From positions 2,480,001 to 2,544,000 of the forward strand of contig JAESUZ010001735.1 in the NCBI GenBank assembly GCA_017311185.1: 64,000 bases of DNA. Reading direction: 5' to 3'. The position numbers and the translations under genes were made by a program. Below are positions 9,326 through 19,179 of the stretch, one piece after another. The DNA comes from Proteles cristata cristata. Taxonomy: Eukaryota; Chordata; Mammalia; Carnivora; Hyaenidae. The notes below the pieces were generated by a model. The model saw only the letters and a program-made list of their open reading frames with translations. It ran no database searches and was not told the DNA's origin. Positions within the stretch are counted from its first letter, which is position 1; every line of letters begins with the position of its first letter.

Positions 9326-9673
9326 TTGAAAATGTTAATAGCAGCTCACAGAGAGCACTTCTTAAAGGATGGACCTTTTACATATTTTAACCCTCTTCAT
9401 AGGCATTTAATAAACGTAGTTGCTACTGTTTTATATCATCATTATTATGTATCTCTGATCTCCCCAATCCCTCACAGAAGTAATTTTTCCTTAAGCCATT
9501 GTCTTACCTTGGTTATATTTTCTATCACCCTTCTTGCTTACCTTCATAGCCCATATGGGACGTGGAAGTACCTCGTCCATTGATTTGTTTCCACGTTTAT
9601 GGTTTATCTCCCTCACTCAGGGGCACTGGATAATTTTTATGGGCTTTCCCTTCCACCATAATAGCATCCAATA
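9326..9673. other. Low-identity fossil or unique sequence
   Basis: A/T-rich. The part around 9355-9420 weakly recalls reversed MIR. Otherwise no gene or repeat is recognised. Confidence 0.35.
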
Positions 9674-9688
9674 CTAAAAATTGTCTTT

Positions 9689-9908
9689 TGTTTTTAAAAT
9701 TTTCAATGTTTATTTATTTTTCGAGACAGAGAGAGATAGAGCACACACAGGGGAGGGTCAGAGAGAGAGGGAGACACAGAATCTGAAGCAGGCTCCAGGC
9801 TCTGAGCTGTCAGCAGAGAGCCCGATGTGGGGCTCGAACCCACGGACCACAAGATCATGACCTGAGCCGAAGTCAGACGCTTAACCGACTGAGCCACCCA
9901 GGTGCCCC
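9689..9908 (-). mobile_element. Felid tRNA-Lys SINE, full length
   Basis: Reverse complement of a complete element: T-rich tail, GA-rich body, ggctcgaacccac B-box complement and gagccacccaggtgcccc head. Target-site duplication ctaaaaattgtcttt at 9674-9688 and 9909-9923. Confidence 0.95.
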
Positions 9909-9935
9909 CTAAAAATTGTCTTTGATGTAACTTTA

Positions 9936-10164
9936 TTTATTTTTTTAAAAAAATTTTTTTATGTTTTATTTATTTCTAGGAGAGAGAGAGAGACAGCGTG
10001 AGCAGGGGAGGGTCAGAGAGAGAGGGAGTCACAGACTGAAACAGGCTCCAGGCTCTGAGCAGGCAGTCAGCACAGAGCCCGACGCGGGGCTCGAACCCAC
10101 AACTGCGAGATCATGACCTAAGCGAAAGACGGAAGCTTAACCGACTAAGCCACCCAGGCGCCCC
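9936..10164 (-). mobile_element. Felid tRNA-Lys SINE, young subtype
   Basis: Reverse complement with the tttctaggagagagag tail junction and cctaagcgaaa head marking the younger subtype (compare 604). Target-site duplication tgatgtaacttta at 9923-9935 and 10165-10177. Its left duplication directly abuts that of the previous SINE, so two insertions hit the same spot in the same direction. Confidence 0.95.
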
Positions 10165-10329
10165 TGATGTAACTTTAAATACTGAAACATGTCACTTTTC
10201 TTTCTGTGTAGGCAAAATTTAATCGATTTCCATGGGCTCTGCAGATCACATCTTTTTCTGATGGGAGGAGAAAAATGCAAATATTTCTGTAACCCTAGGG
10301 TTTTTTTCCCCTTCTGAATGTAAAGAATC

Positions 10330-11000
10330 TGAAACATTGCAGTGGTGCCTGGTGGGTCAGTGGGCCCTCCCGGGACCATGGCTAGAACTGGAGTCCCATT
10401 CTGGAATCCCCCGGCTGGACAGCGCCGCACCCACAGAGCGGCAGCGAAGCATCACGGGAGGCATTATGCAAATCAGGCCTTCACGGCCCCGCCCCCAGCC
10501 TGGCGGCTTTATGGAGGGCATAGCCTGGGGCTGATTGTCACCCTGATCCTGTCCCTTGGGCGTGCCTCCCTGGTGTGGAGGGGCAAGCCACATGCCCTGG
10601 GCCCCTAGAGCATGTGCTCTGGGCCTGTCCCGGCAAGGACAGAGTTGCTGCGCTGACCCTCACCCTCCTTCCCCGCCGAGCCCCCCGACAGACCTGCTGA
10701 ATGGGGCTTTCATTTCCCTGACCCCGGGGTCATCTGTTTTCAGAACGTGAAATATGGCCGCCTGGCCCAGGACAGAAGCCAGGGAGATAAGCGCCAGGGA
10801 GGAGCCTGCCGACCAACAAGCCGTGACTAATGATGATTGGGGTGCGTTTGGCGGGGCAGAGTTTATTTGGCTCCTGGTTACCTGTGGTTTAACTCTTTTT
10901 GTGATCTCGGGCCCCGGCCCAGAGGCGTCTGGTTTTTCCACCCACGTGGCTTTAGATCCCATTGTCCCAATCACAGGGTCTGTAGAGTAGGCATTCGATA
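10330..11000. promoter_or_regulatory. Candidate conserved noncoding block (possible enhancer)
   Basis: About 650 bases without a recognisable repeat. Motif cores visible include the octamer ATGCAAAT (10466-10473), AGATAAG (10795-10801), a TAATGATGATTGG stretch (about 10828-10840) and TGTGGTTT (10883-10890). Individually these occur by chance; the case rests on absence of repeats and balanced composition. Open frames on both strands (up to 177 codons) lack domains. Inference only. Confidence 0.3.
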
Positions 11001-11089
11001 GGTATTTGTGGTCGGGATCAGGAGGGAGGCAGGAAGGGAGGGGAGGAAGGAAAAGAGATGAGCATATATGCCATGTCCTCGAACCTAAT

Positions 11090-11335
11090 AATAAAATTAG
11101 CTCCCGCGTGTTTACCACCCGCCGGGCACTGACACGGAACCATCCGACCTCACTGAACCCTCCCCAGTCTATAAAGCACATACCATGACCCAAGCCCAGT
11201 GAGGAGGCAGGAAAACTGAGCCTTATGCTTTATTTCATACGCCCATTTAACGGATGAGGGGGTGGAGCTCAAGGCCATTAAGTGGCTTGCCAGGAAGTGG
11301 CAGAGCTGGGATCTGAACTGAGACTTGGTCTTTCC
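11090..11335 (-). repeat. MIR SINE, reversed, nearly full length
   Basis: Reversed MIR landmarks in order: tgtttaccacccgccgggcactgac at the left, atttaacggatgagggggtgg in the centre, and ttaagtggcttgccaggaagtggcagagctgggatctgaactg at the right. Confidence 0.75.
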
Positions 11336-11404
11336 GGCTTCCACTCTTGAGTTCTTAGCTGCCGCGTGTCTTCTGGTGAAAACCCGAGTCGGCCTGTTGC
11401 GTAG

Positions 11405-11835
11405 ATCTGGGTTGTTGTATTTTTCTTTGCAGCAAACAACCTCAAAATCCCAGAGACGACAGCAAACGTTTATTTTTACCCTAGCGGGTCTGCGGGTGGG
11501 CTGTGGTTTCGAGCTTGGTTGGGTCAGGCTGTTCTCCAGGCTTTCCGTCGGGCTCAGGTTTGGTCCACGCGGGTTCATTTGGGGGGCCGAAGGGGCAGCG
11601 GCTACTTGGGGGCGGGGCCTCTCAACAGTGGAGCCGAAGGACACAAGCCAACCAATCAGACCCGTCTAAAGCCTTTGCTCCACCCACCTCCCCTCGCCTC
11701 CTGTGGGCAAAGCAAGGCACAGGATCAAAGTCAAGGGGTAGGATGTTTTGTTCATCCCACTGCCCTGCGGCCAGGACAAAAGGGGAAGAAGTATAATCCC
11801 TACAATATTGAGGGAGTGGAGAATGAGGAATAGGC
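11405..11835 (+). repeat. Ancient interspersed repeat, same family as 29670-30060 (family not assigned)
   Basis: Recognised from tcaaaatcccagagacgacagcaaacgtttatt, the ggtctgcgggtgggctg segment, gatcaaagtcaaggggtagg and gaagaagtataatccc, the usual order of a mammal-wide repeat beginning ttgctgcataacaaattacc. Overlapping frames (114, 97, 104 and 164 codons) are by-products. Confidence 0.55.
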
Positions 11836-12054
11836 AGTCTACACACACATGATGTATGAACACGGACGGAGTAGTAGACGAGGTGGGAGGTACAATATAC
11901 ACAACGCGGGATAGTACCCCTGCCTTCCTAACTTCCCAGTCTCTGTTTTTAGGTACAGGTATCTCTACAACTCACACCGAGCAGCAACACACACGTGAAC
12001 ACACACCAGCAAGCAGTGGTGCATGCTCTGATTGGCTGACTACTTTAAAGTCAC

Positions 12055-12225
12055 TTACACCAGGGCTATTTTGCTTTCTTTGGGGACATTTGGCTGCGCC
12101 TGCAGACACTGTTGCTCGTCACGACTTGGGTAGGGGGCGCCATTGGCGTTCAGTGGTTAGAGACCATCACCCAGCTATGCACAGGTCAGATTATCTGTTC
12201 CCTCATGTCAACAGAGCCAAGCTTC
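12055..12225 (+). repeat. hAT-Charlie-type DNA transposon fossil
   Basis: The text tttctttggggacatttggctgcgcctgcagacactgttgctcgtcacgacttggg, then ggcgccattggcgttcagtggttagagacc, follows a common nonautonomous element reading ggggacatttggcaatgtctgg...gttgtcacaactgggg...ggcatctagtgggtagaggcc. I am not certain of its name. Confidence 0.65.
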
Positions 12226-12236
12226 GGAAATCCTGA

Positions 12237-12408
12237 TCTAGAATAGTGATGAACCCAGCCTGTTAAAAATACAGATTCCAGGGGCGCCTGGGTGGCTCAG
12301 TTGGTTGAGCGTGGGACTTCAGCTCAGGTCATGATCTCATGGTTCTTGGGTTCGAGCCCAGCCTGGGGCTCTGTGTTGATGGCTCAGAGCCTGGAGCTTG
12401 CTTCGGCT

Positions 12409-12450
<42 letters not shown>

Positions 12451-12660
12451 CCTTGCTCACACTCTGTCTCTCAAAAACATAATAAAAAAATTTTTTTAAG
12501 TTAAAAATTTTTAATTAAAAATTTTAAAAAATACAGATTCCAGGGGCCCCAGTGCAGGAGGTTTGATTTGGAAGGGCGGGGGTGTAGCCTTGGGATCTGT
12601 ATTTCTGGACTAGCAATTTAGGAGCTTTTGATTCATGAATCAGAGCTTGGGGGCTGCTGC
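12237..12660. repeat. MER5A-type hAT-Charlie fossil, split by a SINE
   Basis: Left piece ccagcctgttaaaaatacagattcca and right piece caggggccccagtgcagg, ctgtatttctggactagcaatttagg correspond to the MER5A-type middle (cttgttaaaacacagattgctgggccccacc...gcatttctaacaagtt). The SINE at 12281 interrupts it. Confidence 0.75.
12281..12526 (+). mobile_element. Felid tRNA-Lys SINE, full length
   Basis: Complete element with a TC microsatellite (about 12412-12447, some 17 units) expanded in the body. Perfect 16-bp target-site duplication aaaaatacagattcca at 12265-12280 and 12527-12542, within MER5A-type DNA. Confidence 0.95.
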
Positions 12661-13489
12661 TTTAGGTCTGCGGGTTGCCCTCCCAGGAACCCCAAATCAA
12701 AGATGCCTTTAGAATTTGAACAGAGCAGTCCTTTCCTGAGCACTTCTAGAAATCCGGAACCCTGCCTCCAAAACCCCACAGCTCACGGTGCTCACCCACA
12801 GATCGAATCTCCAAACAGCATCGTACAAACTCTCTGGGTCTTCTGCCTTTCACTTTTAGAACCAGGAGGAATTTGAGGAAAATGTAATCCATATGGTTCA
12901 GAATCACTTACACTTAGATCATGAAAGCACTGCCGTGGTTTTTAAGAGCTAGCTGATGTCCAAAACACCTTATGAGGATTTTTAAAATAAGCTTTTTAAA
13001 GTCTCTTTTTACTTACGGTTGGATTTCGCTCTGGATAAGTGAATTCAAATGATAGGAAGCTGAAGGCTTGGGGGCAGGGTGGGGGGGAGGGGCTGCCGGA
13101 AACCCCAACCACGAGCCTGGAGGAAATTCGACAGTCAACAGATCAGGTCTTCTGCTCTTACCTAAAAGCATCTCCTTGGCATGCACCCCATTTCATGCAA
13201 TAAAATCGATTTTATTTTCCCAACAGTTACGGATTCAAGCGGTCACTCGGTTAGGTCTTCAGATACCCTCTTTCTCATTTTGCTTCTCCGCGCATCTCGG
13301 ATTCCATATTTAAACCATTTGACTCCTTGTAAATGGAGATCCATTGCCTTCTTCCAGCGGGTTTCCTTCTGTCTAAACAGCAACTCCGCCGTGCCTCCAG
13401 CGCCACCTTACACTCTTCTCTCTCCACCCCAGGGACACCCAGGTGGGAGGCCAAATTCTAGAACCGACCATAGACTCGCTTACAGCGCA
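12661..13489. other. Non-repeat stretch
   Basis: No gene or repeat recognised with confidence. Frames of 81-136 codons lack domains. Confidence 0.35.
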
Positions 13490-13765
13490 GGTGGGCCAGC
13501 CCGTTTGGAAAAGGGATTTGGCAAAATATCTAATCTAAACCATGTTTATCCACAACGTGTCTGCTTTCAAGAACCTAGCCCAAGGAAATAATCCTAAATG
13601 CGGAGCAACACATATTTACAGCCGGAAATATTCAGCACTCTTCATAACCGTGAAAAAAAACTTTAAAAAGACCGACCAGAATAATAAGAGCAAAATGGTT
13701 CATGAAGTGACAGATAACTTCTCCATTTCGTGCTCACACGAATGCTGGTGGAGGTTAAAGCTGTA
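13490..13765 (-). repeat. Old L1 (L1M/HAL1-like) fragment
   Basis: The order gtgggccagcccgtttggaaaagg, gaacctagcccaaggaaataatcc, then aatattcagcac and acttctccatttcg resembles the reversed end of an ancient L1 (gtttggaaaacagtttggca...aacccaagagaaataa). Confidence 0.5.
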
Positions 13766-13839
13766 GGGAAGGGTGAGAGAATGATCCATGTCATGTAAAA
13801 GTAGATGAGTTATAGATGCTTCAGGGAATTCTCAAGGAT

Positions 13840-14560
13840 GTGTTGGAATGAACTGGGCCCAGGGACCAGGGAAAGAGGTGCCAGCCGGGGCAGAGGGTGG
13901 AGGTCTTGATGGCCACGCTGAGCAGCTTGGACTTCCGCCTGGAGGCAGTGGGGAGCCATTGAAGGCGTCTGAGCAGGGGAGGGACACCGTCAAGGCTGCC
14001 CTTTGACAAGAGGAGGCTGGGAGACCCAGCCGGAGGCTTTTTAAATAGTGCCCACAAGGGAAGCTGAAAGCCCATCGGGCAGGTTAGAACGCATTCATTC
14101 AACAGTCACTCATTGTGTTATTAGAAGGAGGTGCGATTCCTTGTAGGCACGTCTGGACGGGGCTGTGGGCAGAATCCAGTGGCTGCGAGGAAGTGGAAAG
14201 GAACAGCCCTGGGTTTCTAGTTCAGTCCGTTAGGTGGATGGGTGCCGGCGTCATCCGCTGAGCTAGAGGTGAAGGAAGATGGCACCAGTTTGGGAGAGAG
14301 ACGGTGGGTGCAACTGGGGACTGAATGGCCCAAATGGAGATACACAGCCAGGAGTTGGGTGTTAAGAGTCTGCAGCCCCGGGGACAGGGACAGGCTGGCG
14401 ACGGTCGTGAGGGTTGGCGGCATCCTGGTGGTGTTTGAAACCACAGGAGGGAAGGAGATCACTGCGGTCGGGGTGGGGGCTCAGGCTGAGGGAGAAGGAC
14501 AGGGCACCCTAGGGAAGGTATGTATCAAAACTTCATTATAGAAAGTGCGCGGGCACATTA
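13840..14560 (-). repeat. L2 LINE with decayed reverse-transcriptase region
   Basis: Reads as reversed L2: ttggacttccgcctggaggcagtggggagccattgaagg, agcaggggagggac, and then cagccaggagttgggtgttaagagtctgcagcc. The minus-strand translation of 14217-14462 keeps the recognisable residue order LSPGLQTLNTQLLAVYLHL, which aligns with the segment just after the L2 reverse-transcriptase YADD motif. The YADD itself is degraded. It is a dead fragment. Confidence 0.65.
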
Positions 14561-15200
14561 AAGGGGGGGCCGGCTTTCAAACAGAGGGTGCTGAGCAGCT
14601 GTGTGTGGGGTGACCAATGAGGACCATGCAGCGCGGAGACAAGAGAAACAGAGATATGCGGAGCAAGACAAGGGAGGGGAAAGGGAAAGGGAAGCTCCTG
14701 GGTCCCCTCCACCAGGAAGGGTGGGAAGCGGGACGCAAGGTCCAGCCTGGCTCACTGATCTGGGGTGAGGGGTCTCCCGGAACCCGATAGGAGAACAGTA
14801 AGCAGGTAGTAACCGCAGGCTGACAAGGGGCCCCTCCCCCGCCCCCTCCCTCCTACCCCATACAGCCTCCCTCCTACCCTATACAGACTTGTCTGTCTGC
14901 CAGGAGGTGCCAGCACCAGCATGGGGCGCTCAAGGAGAAACAGGTCGGAGGATTGGCCTCAGACCTCCAGAAGGGCTCACATGTGGAACAGGCCGTGGGC
15001 TGGCTCCGGGTGGCCCGGCCCGCAGGTGACAATAGAGGCGGCAGCGTGGGGCCCTAAAGAGAGAAGAATTTCAAAGACACCCAGGGGAGCCCTGGAAAGG
15101 ACAGCTTCAACAGGTAGTGAGTGTCTCATGCCTGGAGGCATTCAAGCTGACAAGTGAGCACTGAGGAAAGGCCATTGTTGAGTGGATTCCAAAGCACCTG
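14561..15200. other. Non-repeat purine-rich stretch
   Basis: No gene or repeat recognised. Purine-rich on the plus strand (14600-14720) with a C-rich tract near 14826-14860 containing two near-copies of ctccctcctacccyatacag. Confidence 0.35.
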
Positions 15201-15209
15201 AGGGCACGA

Positions 15210-15305
15210 TCTAACCATTTTCCCCCCATCTTGTAGCATTGTGCTTAGTACGGGCTGAGCTCTCAATAAATATTAGCTATTACTACCATCATTATCATTA
15301 AAGTG
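15210..15305 (+). repeat. MIR 3' end
   Basis: The run tagcattgtgcttagtacgggctgagctctcaataaatattagctattac is a clear plus-strand MIR 3' end. Confidence 0.75.
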
Positions 15306-15539
15306 TTCAACCTAAAATTCCCGGTACGGTCGGTAGGTTTCATAAACTGTCAGCGGCGGGGAGTGACTTCCGCGGTCCTGTCCAGCCGCTCATTCCCCCT
15401 GGCAGAAGGGCAATGCCAAAAGCATTCTGATTTCCCAAGTGAGCCCAGTAACACAGGCCGTGGGTGAAATTTTAAAATGTCGATTCAAAGAAACTTTTAA
15501 CGCTGTGCAGACCGGCTCTGCCCGTGGTCCCCGTTTGTG

Positions 15540-15765
15540 GTATCTGAGCCAAGGTCACTCTGGTCTGTGCGTTTCCCGCCCACCCGCTGTGTGACCTCGG
15601 GTAAGTTACTTCACCTCTCTGTGCCTCGATTTCCTCAGCCGCGAAACAGAATGCTAACGCTGGCCCCACAGAGTTGTCCTGCGGATTAAATTAGATGATG
15701 CGATCAGAGCCCCTGTGTGGCGTCCCACACATGGTAAGACTTAGTAAGTGATAATTGTTGCCGTT
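15540..15765 (+). repeat. MIR SINE, nearly complete 3' two-thirds
   Basis: Plus-strand MIR landmarks: tgtgtgacctcgggtaagttacttcacctctctgtgcctcgatttcctcagcc, then ttgtcctgcggattaaattagatg and atggtaagacttagtaagtgataattgttgcc. One of the best-preserved MIR copies here. Confidence 0.85.
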
Positions 15766-16229
15766 ACTGATTTTTCCTGTGTTCGACTCATGCTTTATGT
15801 CCCAGGCAGAGGGAATCGTGGCAAATGGCCCACCTGCACCCCATGCTGAGATCTGGTCTTCTTCCAGCACGTTGCCCTGGGATCTTGGCCGACAGCTTCT
15901 TTCTATTACAGGCGCGCCGAGTGATTGCTGGCTTTCTACGTACCTGGTGATAACTCTAACCTGGCTGCTGGGTTTTCGGGCGGGGTGACAAACCCAGAGA
16001 GAAGGGGGCCGTTGGGGAAGAGCTGAGTGCTGAAACCCTAGTCCCAAAAAGGTGGAGACAGGAAAAGAGAAAGGGGCCATGGAGGCTCAGTGGCTCCCTG
16101 GGCTCAACATCCGCACGGTTTTGCTAATGCTAATGGTGCGGTTGGGGGTGGGGCGGGGTGCGGATAAGGTCAAGTTCTTTCTGGCTCTTGCAGAACTCGC
16201 ATTTGCATGGCTCTATGAGCCACCTGGGA
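15766..16229. other. Non-repeat stretch
   Basis: No gene or repeat recognised. Frames of 77-129 codons on both strands have no domains. Confidence 0.35.
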
Positions 16230-16358
16230 ATGGAGTGAAAAACGTAGTTGCTGATTCCACAGGTCTGGGCTGGGGCCCCAGACTCTGCATTTCTAGAGCT
16301 CCGAGGTGCCGCTGCTCCTTCCAATCCAGGGACCGCACTTTGAGTAGGAAGACACTAC
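16230..16358. repeat. MER5A-type hAT-Charlie fossil
   Basis: Contains ctgattccacaggtctgggctggggccccagactctgcatttctag, then ccagggaccgcactttgag, the standard right half of the MER5A-type consensus. Confidence 0.8.
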
Positions 16359-16635
16359 CCATGGCCCAGCCCCTGGCCTAGCCCCGAGGGAGCCCCAGGA
16401 GAAGGCGGGCCTCAAGAGGAAAGGGTCTCTGAGCAAAAGAGCTTCCAAAGGCTAAGAGCGCCCTGCTGCGGTAGGGGACCCGGGAAGGATCTCCCGAAGA
16501 ATGTACTCAGCTCCATGGGAAACCCACGAAAACCGGTCACGTGGCCAAGGTTAATCAGCCGGAAAGGAACAGAGCTGGGATCCAAGTCCCATCTCTAAGA
16601 TTCTGGGACGATATTCTAACTAAAAAGTTTTCTTG

Positions 16636-16847
16636 TTTCTTTTTCTTTTAATGTTTATTTATTTTGGAAGAGAGAGAGCATGAGCATGAGCTAGGGAGGG
16701 GCCGAGAGAGAGGAAGAGAGAGAATCCCACGCAGGCTCTGCGCTGGCAGTGTGTGGAGCCCCATGTGGGGCTTGAACTCACAAATGGCAAGATCATGACC
16801 CCAGCTGAAGTTGGAGCTGAGTCGATGGAGCCACCCAGGGGTGTGGC
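16636..16847 (-). mobile_element. Older carnivore tRNA-Lys SINE
   Basis: Reverse complement: taatgtttatttattttgg tail, GA-rich body, ggggcttgaactcac B-box complement and tggagccacccagg head. Short matching flanks (ttttcttg at 16628 and 16848) may be the remains of its target duplication. Confidence 0.88.
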
Positions 16848-16937
16848 TTTTCTTGAAGCTTCTTCCTCCTGCCTTTCTTCTTCTCCTTCTCTCTTTCTTC
16901 TTCCTCGCCCCTCACCCTCCTCCTCCTTCTTCCCTAA
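16848..16937. repeat. Polypyrimidine tract
   Basis: About 80 bases almost purely C/T on the plus strand (cttctt, tcctcc units) immediately beyond the SINE head. The long purine:pyrimidine bias could favour triplex structure. Confidence 0.8.
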
Positions 16938-17525
16938 GGTGGCCACATACACAGTCTTTATTTTAGGAGTCTTTTTTTCAGTCTTATTTTTAGAGTCTTT
17001 ATTCCTACCTGGGATGGGTGGGCTCATAAACCCTGTAAAATTAGACACAAAATTTTGAACCTATGTGTGAGTGTTTTTCCCAAGGAGCAGGGTCCATGGA
17101 CTTTTCAGATTCTCAAAGAGACCTACAAAGAGGAAAACAGAAACACCTCTGCGGTGTACCTCTCCTCTCTCTCTCCCTCCCTTCCTGTCTCTCCACCCTC
17201 TCCCCTCTCCTCTGCAAGGGGCTGGTTTCACCCAGATGTGAAAGTATGGTGAAGCTGGCAGGTGGGCCACGGGCGGCCCAGGCCTCCCTGGACAGTGTTC
17301 TCTGTTGGGAACAACACTACCAGAGTCGGGGTCCCGGATGGGGAGGAGGCATGTGTGCAATGTTCTCTTGGCGTGGCCAGCCACCTGCCTAGACACCCAG
17401 GCTGCCATCATCCACACCCTGGCTCCTCTCCTCCCATCTTGGGCTTGCACAACGAGACGCCTAATCTCACTATAAGTGAATGTCCCTACATGGGAGGTCA
17501 GGGACGCAGAGGGCTCTGGAGCGCC
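16938..17525. other. Non-repeat stretch
   Basis: No gene or repeat recognised. A second pyrimidine-rich run lies at 17157-17215. The 129- and 109-codon frames lack domains. Confidence 0.35.
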
Positions 17526-17529
17526 CTCA

Positions 17530-17640
17530 TTTTTGCGCTTGGCTTTGCAGCTGGGGAAACTGAGGCTCGGGGACGCAAAGGGGTATAGTTGTCAGTAACA
17601 ACGGAGCTGGGTCGGACCCCAGCCTCCCGAGTGGCAGCCC
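17530..17640 (-). repeat. MIR fragment, reversed
   Basis: The segment tgcagctggggaaactgaggctcggggacgcaaagg followed by acggagctgggtcggacccc is reversed MIR. Confidence 0.75.
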
Positions 17641-18485
17641 AGAGCTATCCCAACCTTTACAAAGTCAGTCTTGTTCAAACTTCCCCTGACTACACTTTGT
17701 GACCAGGAATGCAGACAGATCTGCCAATCCACTGTCCATCCCCGCTAGAACCCAGACGATCATAATGTCGTGAGCTGCTTCTAATGTATTCCTTTAAAAA
17801 TCAAAAAACCCCAAAGCTCTTTCTTCAGTGTCGCCCAGTGGTCAGTCAGCAGACTTTATCTGCCAGCACTTAAAAAAGAAAAAGAGAGAGAGAGAGATTG
17901 CCGTTGAAGAAGAATCTAAGGCCCCCGGAATCTTAACAAGGCAGCTCTGTTTCTTATCATCTTCAAAAAGCCTTTATTAAGCCTCTCTGGGCTCATGTGG
18001 CCAAGCAAGCACTTTACAGAATCAGATCAATCAGCGGTCCGTCAGCAAATGTGTACAACGCGCCTACCGTGGGAAGCCAGCGATGTGGGGGGTAGCAGGG
18101 TGTGGAAGCGCGGCCACTGACCTCACGTTAGGGGTGTCCGGGGTCTGCGCTGCCTGAGACACCTGACCCACCAGTCAGGGTGGGACAGTCAGTGGGCATC
18201 TTCAGAATGTAGAAGAGGAAACTGCCTCCTCTTAGAAGCCAGAGCGGGAGAGTTGGGGGGAGGAGGCACGGAGAATCCAGTTTCAGGGCTATGAAAGCCC
18301 CCAACGCCCCGGGCATCCCTCCAGTGGGGGCACGGGGGGTGACGAGATGATGTTTTCAGCGTATTTGGCATCCCTGGGGTAGGTATCTTGGGCATAAAGT
18401 ATCCCCAGCACACAGCAGAAGCCTGGCACTGAGAAATGTCGCCAAAGCGGAAACTCAGACCTTAGTTACCAAAAAGGACTCACTG
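17641..18485. other. Mostly non-repeat stretch
   Basis: A weak MIR-like scrap (aaatgtgtacaacgcgcctaccgtggg) is at 18045-18075 and a short GA run at 17880-17897. Nothing else is recognised. Confidence 0.35.
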
Positions 18486-18730
18486 GGGCTCCCGGGTGGC
18501 TCTGTTGGTCAATAATAATTATAAAAATACTGGGGCACGTGGGCGGCTCGGTCCATTGAATGTCCAAATCAGCTCAGGTCTTGATCTTCCAGTTCGTGGG
18601 TTTAAGCCCCGCGTCGGGTTCTGTGCTGACAGCTCGGAGCCTGGAGCCTGCTTCAAATTCTGTGTCTCCCTCTCTCTCTGCCCCTTCCCCACTCGTGTTC
18701 TGTCTGTATGTCTCTCTCTCAAAAATAAAT
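18485..18730 (+). mobile_element. Double-headed felid tRNA-Lys SINE
   Basis: Between one pair of target-site duplications (aaaaaggactcact, 18471-18484 and 18731-18744) lie two SINE heads. The first is ggggctcccgggtggctctgttggtcaa, cut off and followed by about 19 A/T-rich bases (18513-18531). The second, from 18532, is a complete element beginning ggggcacgtgggcggctcgg with B-box, body and tail. A single duplication around both suggests one insertion of a chimeric RNA, or a head formed by template switching. Confidence 0.85.
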
Positions 18731-18819
18731 AAAAAGGACTCACTGCTAGTGAGCCATGGAGGCAACTAATCATGCAAACTAAGTGCAGGGCCTGGGAGCT
18801 GTTCCCTTCTACACCCACA

Positions 18820-18990
18820 GCCCTCACTGTGTGACTCTGGACAAGGGACCTCACCGCCGTGAGCCTCCCTTTCCCCATCTGTAAAATGGGGCATGCTGTG
18901 ATTCGACATAAGATGTGGGTGAGGTGCGGAGCACAGTGACTGACACACAGCAGGGGTGAGGTAAGTGGGGACTATTATTACCCTGAGTAG
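18820..18990 (+). repeat. MIR SINE
   Basis: Good plus-strand MIR: tcactgtgtgactctggacaaggg, ccccatctgtaaaatgggg, then ggagcacagtgactgacacacagcagg and a tattatta end. Confidence 0.85.
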
Positions 18991-19006
18991 CAGTATTTTT
19001 ATAATT

Positions 19007-19164
19007 ATTTTTTGATATTTATTTATTTTTGAGCGCAAGCAGGGGAGGGGTGGGAGGGGGGACAGAGGATCCGAAGTGGGCTCTGGGGCTCAAACTCCCC
19101 AACTGCAAGATCATGACCTGAGCCAAAGTCGGACATTCAACTGACCGAGCCACCCAGGTGCCCC
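19007..19164 (-). mobile_element. Felid tRNA-Lys SINE with an internal deletion
   Basis: Reverse complement; the body segment holding the usual caggctccaggctctgagctgtcagcac is mostly lost. Head gagccacccaggtgcccc is intact. Target-site duplication agtatttttayaatt at 18992-19006 and 19165-19179 with one mismatch. Confidence 0.92.
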
Positions 19165-19179
19165 AGTATTTTTACAATT

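Noticed and set aside
11570..11640. GC-rich promoter-like patch (gggggcggggcc, then ccaatcag)
   Set aside because: A GC-box and a CCAAT core lie close together, but the patch sits within an old dispersed repeat and no transcript start or CpG island is evident.
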